Origin: Osedax fenrisi
Lineage: Eukaryota > Annelida > Polychaeta > Sabellida > Siboglinidae
Direction of reading: 5' to 3'
Assembly (NCBI GenBank): GCA_964019155.1
Contig: OZ025241.1
Location: forward strand, 86,431,728 to 86,495,727
Length of the DNA: 64,000 nt
Position 1 is the stretch's first letter. Each line of letters opens with the position of its first letter. Below are positions 51,592 through 62,829 of this stretch, in pieces. The notes beneath the pieces were generated by a model. That model had not been told where the DNA came from and did no database searches. It saw only the letters and a list, made by a program, of their open reading frames with translations. A program made the position numbers and the translations under genes.

Positions 51592-52098
51592 TGTTACAAT
51601 ATATGTATATTCTAATGATGACGTCACTGACTTTTCTAGAAACTTCACGTGGTTCAATAATTATCTATTCGGAAATTGTTTCACGTTTAACGCCAACGCG
51701 GATAACGGAAACCTCAAAACTAATAAAATAGGACCTCTGTATGGTTAGCAGATGTATCATATAACTAGTAATATTACTATTAATATATAATATTACTATT
51801 ACTATAGCATAATCATCACCATTACAATATATAATATTAATAGTAATATAACATAGTTAATTATAATCCATGTGTGTATTATTCATTACTTATTATACTA
51901 TACATTAATTATATATTAATTCGGTATACTTGATATAGTTAATGTATGTATGTATGTAAATAGCTTGTTATTGTTAATTAAATACAATTTACTAATCGTA
52001 TATCGCCTATCGATGTTTAATTATGGCATTGTTAATCACAATGTACTTGTTATACAATAATACGATTGTTGCCTATTATAGTATTTCTAGTATTAATA

Positions 52099-52148
<50 letters not shown>

Positions 52149-53893
52149 TATATACCAGTAAATCAAGCGATCAATAGTAAAGCATTTAACTCCTAACAAT
52201 GTATGCATATCTGGAACATATTATGTACACTATTATATACCATTGTGTGCAGGTTGCGTACATGCCTAGTGTTAAACTAGCTCGACCTTTGATGATTTGA
52301 TTTACTGGGATTTCGATATTTAATATAATTCATTGTTAATTATTATGTAATTATTATGTAACACTTAATGTTACGTCACATCTAAATATCGCGTACATGA
52401 TCGATAAAATTGCAACCCTTTCTAGGTTTATCTCTGGAGTTTTACATCGAACAAGAAGAATACGTGGAATCATTGTCTGACTCTGCAGGTTTCTATTGTA
52501 TTACGTGTTATCTATTGTATTAGTTATATTATTATAACTATAACTACATATATAGTTTTTTTTTTTGTAATAATATATTATAATTGTTCAGATATGTGGG
52601 TTAAAATATAGAAATGAACTGATCATAACAAATATAATACCATTCCTGATCATATATGTTATGGTAATAATATATTTAGTAAGTATATAAGAAACCATGT
52701 ATTCAACACGTTTTTTAGTTCAATAGCTACTAAGCTACAATATAAGTATGTGTCAATAGTTAATAGTTATTAGTTAATAGTGAAAATATATCATCCCATG
52801 AAATATATTAAAAAAATCTCAAAAATATACATTTTTTATTTGTCACCTATATCTGCTAATGATATTTTGACGGCTATTGTAGATTGTAAATCTAATTATT
52901 ATTATATTTTAGTAATATGAATATCAACATGAATATAATCAAACAAATTTTAATTTTATTTTAGATCCACTTTATTACATTTTACTTTATTACACTTAAT
53001 CATTTGTGACTCTACTATTCCAGATAACATGAACATATCAGTAATAACCCAAACCCCCCCCCTTTTTAAGATAGGAAAACTAGATGCTATAAATAACTAT
53101 ATACCGATTGCCTTTATATCTCAATTTTCAAATATTTTAGAAAAAAATAGAAAATTGCTAATAGATTTCTACATTTTATTGATAACGTTAATTTATTATA
53201 TGCCAATAATATGGTTTTATTCGAAATTATTCAACTTCGCACGCACTCTATTATCACTATAATGTTATTGAATAAAAACCAGAAATAAATAATAAATTAG
53301 CTTAATTAATTAGCTTAATTAATTCTAGATCTAAAAAAAGCATTCGATCATGTAGATCATAAGATTGTATTAAATAAATTAAAATATTATGGTTTTAGGG
53401 GCAGTACTAATCGTTTAATTGAGCTAATTACCTGCAAGATCGCATGTTATCAACTAGAATAGATAACTAACTTTATGGAAGAAGTATCATCAATGTTGGG
53501 AAACCACAGGGATACATTTTGGGTCACTTACTTTTTATTTTATATATAAATGATATGTATACGACCTTACATAATTTAAATATAAAATCTAATCATAAAC
53601 TTTTTTCTGACGATACATCGGTTAGCATTAGTGAACCAAGTAATAAGACTCTATGTACGATTTTAAATTTAGTTATTTTAAATTTACATTAATGGTTCTC
53701 TAATAATATATTTAATTAAATATTGATAAAACAATAGTGTTACCTTATAAAAATGCAAATATTATTAATAGTATATAAATTAATTCAACTGAAGTATGTT
53801 TAGTATCTAATTATACTTTTCTTGGAGTTATTTTAGATAATAATTTAAATTTTAAAGAACATATAAGAAAAATACAATTGAAGTTATTACATG

Positions 53894-53932
<39 letters not shown>

Positions 53933-54333
53933 GAAAGCTGAGCTATTTACAAATATACATTTTAAAGCTAATTTACAATTCTTTGTTTTTGCCTCAAATC
54001 ATATCTATTCTATTCCTTTTATAGTTTGGCATTCAGAAATCAACTCGTTTCTGTGATTTTTTTATAAAACTGTACATCTTTTATTTTTAAACTTGGCTTA
54101 TTGATACATATTCTTTATTCTTTACATAATTTATTTTTAACTTGAATTATTGATACATATCATTATTCTGTATATCTTAATTATTTATATTTACATTTTT
54201 TTACTAATGAGAACCTAACTTATAAGTTATATCTTAATATGAGTATTTAGGAAGTTCTCGCAAAAAAAAAACAACTTCTCCATTATCTCATGATTTACAA
54301 CATAAACTAATAAATCTGATTTATTTATTTATT

Positions 54334-54396
<63 letters not shown>

Positions 54397-54663
54397 TATA
54401 TACTAGATAGTGTATGGTATGTACTATGCTAGTTTTCTTGCAATGAAATCTGTTTACATATGCATGAAATAGTCATAGTTAATATTAATATTGGATTTTA
54501 ATATAAAATATTTTTTCATCATAATAATACTCATCATCATAATAAAGTTGTTGTTTTTCATATATATATATATTGTTTTCTAGATTTATTAGTCTTTTTA
54601 TATTTATTTATAATATAAATATACCACTAATAAAACTGATCTACTATAATATAATGTATTATG

Positions 54664-54701
<38 letters not shown>

Positions 54702-56103
54702 TCTTGTGTGCATATATAATGAGTCATATGTATTATAATTAATAATAAAGTAAAGCTCAACCTACTCGCCAGGGGTAATAATAACAGTTCACAATCAGAC
54801 CAGTATGCCATTCCCCGAAGACGATGGTTTCGCTTTGAAGCCTGGCACTAAAACCAGCGTCGCCATTAAAAGGGTGCGCCTCATTATTATATAGAGTATA
54901 TATATATATATACGTGTGTGTGTTTACTTATATATATGTTATATAAAGCCTAAAGATGGGGTCAAACTTGCGGATATTTACTCGAAACACCCTCATTTTC
55001 GAATATTCGCGATTATTTAATAAATGTAATCTACAACAACGCGATTTATCGAGATCATACCCAACATTAACGCAAGTGTGGCCTTTCTTAACATAGCAAT
55101 GTCGTTATACATGCAGACACAATAGTATTCAATTGACCAAGATTGATTAGTAAATTCAAAATTGATTAGTATTTATTTTTATTCTAAAAATGTGACTAAT
55201 CAAAGTTAGTATTCTGGGGTTTTATGATATTTTACTGATTTGAGGAAATATTATATTTTCATTTCATATTAGGATTAATAATGTTATGATTTATTAACGC
55301 TAACATTAATATTATAATAAGTAATACCTATTACTCTTCATAATAATGTATATATCAAATAAATTAAAATAAGAATATATTTAGATATACCTAGTGAATA
55401 CTTATGGTTAAGTATTATATTAATATATATATATATACTAACCTAATACATCACTAATTATTGGGAAACATAAAATTAGCAAAATCCAAAACCCATTGTT
55501 GGCCACCCTGACATCATTATGGAATATGATATATGATATGCATATTATACACTCATATTATATATATTTATCATATAAATATATATTATTATAATATATA
55601 TATATATATATATATATTAATATTATACATGAATATACATGCGAAATGTATCTTAGTGATATATTGAACACGTGACCTACTCGTTGTGAACCACATGACC
55701 TATATCACGTGATGTTATATCATCTGACGTTATATTTATTGATTTTATCGGAGTATAATTAGGAATTATCTTAAGCATGTAATAAGATCTTGAGAATGTG
55801 TAGATATTTATATATTTATATGCGAAATTTATTAAATATAGAATCGTAATTTTAATACACATTATTGTATTGAAATATAGTAATAGATATATTTTTAATT
55901 ATAAATATTACCAAATATGTTATCTATAATAACGATTGTTGATTGACAGGTAGAAGTTATACGGACTCCACCCCCTCACGGAATGTGTAGTAATATGGAC
56001 AGTAACGATAATATGAAAATCAATGGATTTATTGATACAGTTCCGCATATTGCCTACAGTTCATCCGTTAGGATTAGTTTAATGTAGTGAATATATCTAT
56101 ACC

Positions 56104-56179
<76 letters not shown>

Positions 56180-56627
56180 AGATACTATAGTATCTTAAAT
56201 TATTGTATACTGATGATTCCTTTGTTAACTACAATAATAATAAACTATAATGTATTATTAACAGTAAAACTATGCATATATGATGTGTTATACGTTTCTA
56301 GATACGTGTATGAATTGCATATTAGGGCATATTCACACGTTGTGTAAACTGTTGTATACACATTGTCGTGCAAATAATAGAACATGTTCTATTATTGCCC
56401 TACGTACAATTAGTTTAACGCAGAAAACCCGTGATAGGGCAAGTATTATACGGACCGTGTGAACACCTATTTACATACACTGAGGATATACTGTGACAAA
56501 TAAATGCATCGGATGAGTTAAATATATGTTTTGAATGCATCAATAAAACAGCTTTTTTCGAGTTAATAATTATAAATAAATTCATCACAAAATTAATTTA
56601 TTTGTTTACAAATTCATCATTGAACTT

Positions 56628-56679
<52 letters not shown>

Positions 56680-57270
56680 ATGCCTATGTATATTATAACG
56701 ATGCGAACCGAGGATATACGTACCTATAAGTACCGCAGTATACTATATATTTACGATATCTCGGTAAGCAGTAACCACGCCCATTCCGTGCTCGTAGGCG
56801 TGTCAGAAGACCTGCTACCAGCGCCACCTGATGACGGAATGCGGATGTTACGACACCAAGTATCCAGCCTCCGCTAACATCACCGCCTACAGCTCCATCG
56901 CTAATGTGTCCAATATACTGCCGTGTACGGATGACACCATGCAAACTCCGGCGAAAAGTTAATGCTCGCTATAGCGTATAGTATAGTTGAGTTATATATA
57001 GTATAACTCAACTATACTGCTGTATATATATATTAAGTATTCAATTATAATTGGATTTCATATATTTTATTTTGTTATAATTTTCTCTATTTTCTTAACT
57101 AAAATGTCTCCAAATTAAGGACAGTTGTGTTTATCTCGCCTGTAAACTTATTTATATATATATATATATATATATATCATATGTTTATTAGAGGTATTCT
57201 ATCGCTAACATATTTATATATGTATACTATAGTATATAGTATATATATACCATAATATATATATACCATA

Positions 57271-57301
<31 letters not shown>

Positions 57302-58123
57302 GTATATCCAAAGATTTTCCAAAGGAAAATCTTTGGTATATCTATATATATACTATAGTAGGTACCTACATATATGTATAAATACTATATTATAGTATAG
57401 TATGTAATCCGAGTTATGAAGATTTCTTATGTTAATCACGTATTCATTAGTTATCAGATATTATAGATGACGTACATTACGTAATATATGTACTATAGTA
57501 CAGTGTGACGTAATATATGATGATGTAATCGATCGTGACGTAACCGATTGTGCTTTGTAGTCGTATCAGACACCTACAGTGTAGGTCCTACACTATAGTC
57601 CAAACATATTTATTAACTCTTATATTAACCCTTATATTAACTTATCTGTTATGTTTAAAGGGGATACCAGTATTTCCGGAAATAATGTCCGGAAATGTTT
57701 GCACTAGAGTGCTTTTTTAGCAAGTTGTAATGGGATACCTCCTTTAAAGTTAATATATTTCCGCGAGTTGCCAGAAAATAAGTAGGTATCCCACTACAAT
57801 TGTAGGTAACTTACTCGAAAATCACATTCTAGCAAACATTTCAGGATATTATATCCGTAAATACTGGTATTCGGAGACCCCCTTTACAAATACACACACA
57901 TAAACACACGTATACACACACCTATATACATGCATACACACCCGCACACAGTCGATTGCGAGAAGAATGTACTCGACAGGTACATATCTGACCATCTGGG
58001 CTGTTCGGCGATATGCCCTATACCGTGCGAGTTAGTCACAACAAAGAAAAGAATAGTATTTTATCTAAGTTTTTGATAATAAATAAATTCGTTTATTTTA
58101 AGATAAACATCTTACTATTTATT

Positions 58124-58168
<45 letters not shown>

Positions 58169-61100
58169 TATATATACTATATATACTATTATATATACTA
58201 TTATATATACTTTAATAGTATATATATATACTATATATACTATTATATAATAAGTATATGTAATCGTGTTGTTAACTTATAGACTATATATATGTGTATG
58301 TATATAATATAAATTAATATTACTAATATTAAATGACAATGTTCCATACAGTACAAATCACTACGAGTTTTCTATGTCGCAAAGTATGTGGCCATCTCAT
58401 GTTAAAAAGGTAGGCACTCTTAATATACCGTACACTGTGGATCATATAAGTCTAGAGTATATAGTGTTGGCTATATATAACCTAGAATATAGTCACTCTT
58501 AACAAAACATACAAACACATAGGTACATACATACATAGGGGAAAGTAACCTAATGCGGACACTTTAGCAATAAATGGTATTAATATTTTATGAACCTTTA
58601 TTTTTATTCAAAAATTACAATATTTTAATATTTTATGATTATAGATATTATTGTGATTTTAAAATTGTATTTAATATTATAATTAAATGGATAACAAGGG
58701 TGTCCGTATTCGCTACCCATGTCCGAATACGGACATCCTGTGTTATAATACGGACACCCTATATACCACTAGATAAACTATATATTATTGATGAATCAAT
58801 CAGAAAAATTACAATTACATTATTTATAATTAATTTTATTCTAATTTAATTAGTTAATCATTTATTTATTTTTATTATTTTTTTAATTAATAATACAATT
58901 TATTATCTAAATAATAATAATTTTAGATTTAGCTTTATTGGTGGTATTAATATTATAACGCACGCGATTTTTATGAAAATCAGAAAAATACATATGCTGC
59001 GCGCTGATTGGTTATAGGGTGTACGACGGACACTGTCCGTATTAAGACATCTAGGGTGTCCGTAATAGAGACTTATATGACCTCTAGATATATGCGTATA
59101 ACTTAATTAATATTTGATGACAAATAAAGCCATAATGTATATACTGTTTATAATGCTTTAGTTTATAGTAATATGTTGTTATTTAGTATATCGATACATT
59201 TGTATATTCTTGGGAAGGTTTTAAGTTAAAAAAAATTTTCATAAATTTAAAAACGTAATAAAAAATCAGTTTATTGGATATATAAGCAATATTTTGAATA
59301 ATTAAATAATAAATAATACTTTTTTAGACTATTTATATATTTATGAATATTTTATTCATTAAACATTTTTTTGTAGGATTTATGGTTTCTGATATACCGA
59401 GAGTGTCCGTATTCTGTCAATATCCGTATTCGGTTACTTTCCCCTACATACATAAATAAACACTCTTATACGGTGATGGTCATGTGGTTAATCATATTTG
59501 TAAGGCTCGATCATGATCGAGGTCGTTATAGAGATAACTAGTGTGTAGTTATTTAGATCGTTACCCTTTGAATCCACGGTACACATATAACGACTGTGAT
59601 CGTGATCTCCGATGGTGATATTTATAGATCATGATCGCCGATCATAAATAAATATATAGGAATAATAAAAATACACAAATAAATAATATTTTTTATTTCG
59701 TATACATAATTACAATATACATGCATGTGGTTAAATAAAAACAAAAATATATATTACAATATTAATAAGTATTATTTGTATTTAAAATAACTAATCATTC
59801 GAAACTATTATCATTTAATTCATTTCGCTTAGGATTATTTATATACCCTGTAATACTAAACATTCTCTCTACCGATACCGATGATTTTAATAGTGCATTC
59901 AATTTAACAAATATTGATATTATATTGCTATATTATTCAATATATGAATAGTAATGGGGTATATAGTGTATTGTAAATAGGTACTAACATTAGCTCGTTG
60001 GGCATGCAACTAAAGACACAACTTCAACTAGATATTAAGTATTGTACACTGTACACAATATCCCAGTAAACTAAATTTGTAAATAATTTACAAATAATCT
60101 TCATAATTTGAAAATAATGTAAATAATTTTTCGAATATTTTTGAAAATTGTGCAAATTATTTTCATTTATTTTCGAACAATTTTCAAAAACCATTTTCAG
60201 ATATTTTCATAATTTTGTAAAAAAATCATTTGCAAACTTAGCTCATAATTTTCAGAATTTAATAAATATTTAGTCAACTATTAACAAAATTTAAAATCAA
60301 AAATAAATGATCTCTTGAATATAATTTAAGTAATTAAGATAATATTCCGAAAATGTAATCTCGATAAGACTAATCTTTCAATAAGACTAATATATATATT
60401 CTAATATGCATATATCTAGAGGTAATATAAGTCCCTAATACGGACACTAGATGTCTTAATACGGACACCCTATAACCAATTAGCGCAGGGTGAATATTTT
60501 GATATTCATAAAAATCGCGTACGTTATAATACTAATAAGGATAAGGATAATGATAATTTATTATTGCAAAACAAATTTTAACAATAAATTGCTAAACAAA
60601 ATAGTAAAATTGACTTTCGAGGTGTTTGGCCAGAGTAAATAATAATGCAATTACATATTATACATTCAAACATGTATGTGTATAGAAGCTAAATCTAATA
60701 AAGTTATTATTTAGATAAACATATGTTAGATATACATATATTTAGATACAAGTTATAACTTGTATTATTGATTAATAAAAGAATACAAATAAATAAATTA
60801 TTAACTAATTAAATTAGATTACATTATTCATAAAATTAATGTAGGAATTGTAATTTATCTGGTTGGTTCATCAATAATATATAATTTATCTAGTGATATA
60901 ATACGGATATACCCTAGGGTATATCCGTATTATAACACAGAGTGTCAGTATTCGGACATGGGTACCGTATACGGACATACCCCGTTATCTATTGGATTAA
61001 AACTGTATATAAAATTTTATAAATAAAATCAAGATAAACGTAATTTTTAAATACAAATATTGAGTAGTAAAATGTTAAGAACATTTATTGATTAAGTTGT

Positions 61101-61538
61101 CCGTATTAGGTTAATTTCCTTATATGATAATTATTTGTATTCAAATGTAATAGCACTATATGAACAGTATACTTAAAATATATATGTTTTATTATTTATA
61201 TCACGTATAAGTACGCAATACTATTATTATTAATTACTATTATTACTATTAAGGTGGCGATTATTAATAAAGTTATGGAGAAGTCTCAATACCTATGGGA
61301 TAAGTTTCAGCAATTCGACATGGAAGACAAAATGATGTTTATCTCGTTAGTAATGACCTGTATTCGATTTATAATTAGAATACGTAGTTTTAGTTGTAAA
61401 TGTAATAAATATATATATAAACAATATTAAGATTTTAAATAATATTTATCTGCTAAATTTCTACAATTCTAATAATAAAAATAATACTAAAATAAAATAG
61501 TTATAGTGTCATTGTATATAATTCATACATACCTATAT

Positions 61539-61589
<51 letters not shown>

Positions 61590-62774
61590 TATAGGTATAG
61601 ATATATACAATTATAATAATATATTGTAACATTACATACACTATTACCGATAGTGAGAACACCCTGAAGTTGACCGTTTTCTTTAAAGAGCTCGACTTCG
61701 AAATAATAGAAACTACAGCCATATATAGTGTAAGTTGATATAGTGTAAGTTTATATAGTGTAAGTTTTAATAGTGTAAGTTTATATAGTGTTAGTTTTTA
61801 TATATATATTTTATTATATTTTCGTTTAAAATGGCAAGTGTAACGTAAGTTACTTGTTATATTAATTATGAATATTATAATTATTCAAATGTGTACAAAT
61901 AAACATATATACATTTAGATAGATATATACCTTACCTTACCAGGTCGATATGGTCGGTAGTACATGATATGCTTATTCCATCCTTCTCTAGCATACATCG
62001 CCGTCTTTATTTCGTCTATCGTTAGCAGATCGGTATCATCCCGCAGTTGATATATGTACGTCTTCGCTGGGCGTCCACGCAATGTTTACCATGCTGTGGT
62101 TGCCAGATTATCAGGTCGCTCTCAACTTCATCTTTGCTTCTCCAAAATGGATCGGCTAACCTCAACCTTTGCATGCGTATAGATTTGCTAGTATCATTTG
62201 CTAATATCACCGTATAGTTGTTCATTTGTTAGATGCTCTCGCCAGGATTTGTATCAGCTCGGAGCATGCGTGTGTATATTCCATCAATCTTTTTCTCTAA
62301 CGAGGTTGTTAGAGTCCAGGTAATAGAACCGTAAAAAGCACGGATTCGACTGCAGCTCTGAAAAAAATTATTGTAAGACGAGTACTTATATTCGATTTGC
62401 AGATTATATTCATGCTATTTAATGCTACCCAGGCTTTAGCGATCTTTATAATAACATCTCTTTTAGTTGATCTAATATAGCTTCCTAGATATTTGAAATC
62501 TTCTACTTGATTTATCACACTTCCAAAGATACACATTTGAGTAATCCTGCGCGGGTGACTAACAGGTACTTTACCTTGCAAAAGGGTAACCAGGATTTTG
62601 TCCGGCACTGCTAATCGATTATGCACAGTTAACCATTATATATATTCCCTTATCCACAACCTGGGAATCCAGTGGATTGGAGTTATCATCACCATATTAT
62701 CATATTAATTTCAGATATAGATGAAGAAATGTGGTCCTAGGATCCTACGTAAAATGAGCTATCCAAAAATGTCC

Positions 62775-62829
<55 letters not shown>

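Larger units (their letters stand above)
58410..61253 (+). other. Channel intron 13 with MITE-2 copies and a hAT remnant
   Basis: 2.84 kb. MITE-2b (58538-59444), a CTCGATCATGATCGAG perfect palindrome at about 59507, hAT fragment (59795-59910), an AT-rich block with TTTTCAAAA words (60060-60260) and MITE-2c (60407-61120). Confidence 0.8.

Noticed and set aside
56602..56944. Frames on both strands around 56.7-56.9 kb (for example MHGVIRTRQYIGHISDG on the - strand)
   Set aside because: Shadows of channel exon 11, whose frame carries CxxxC...CGC.
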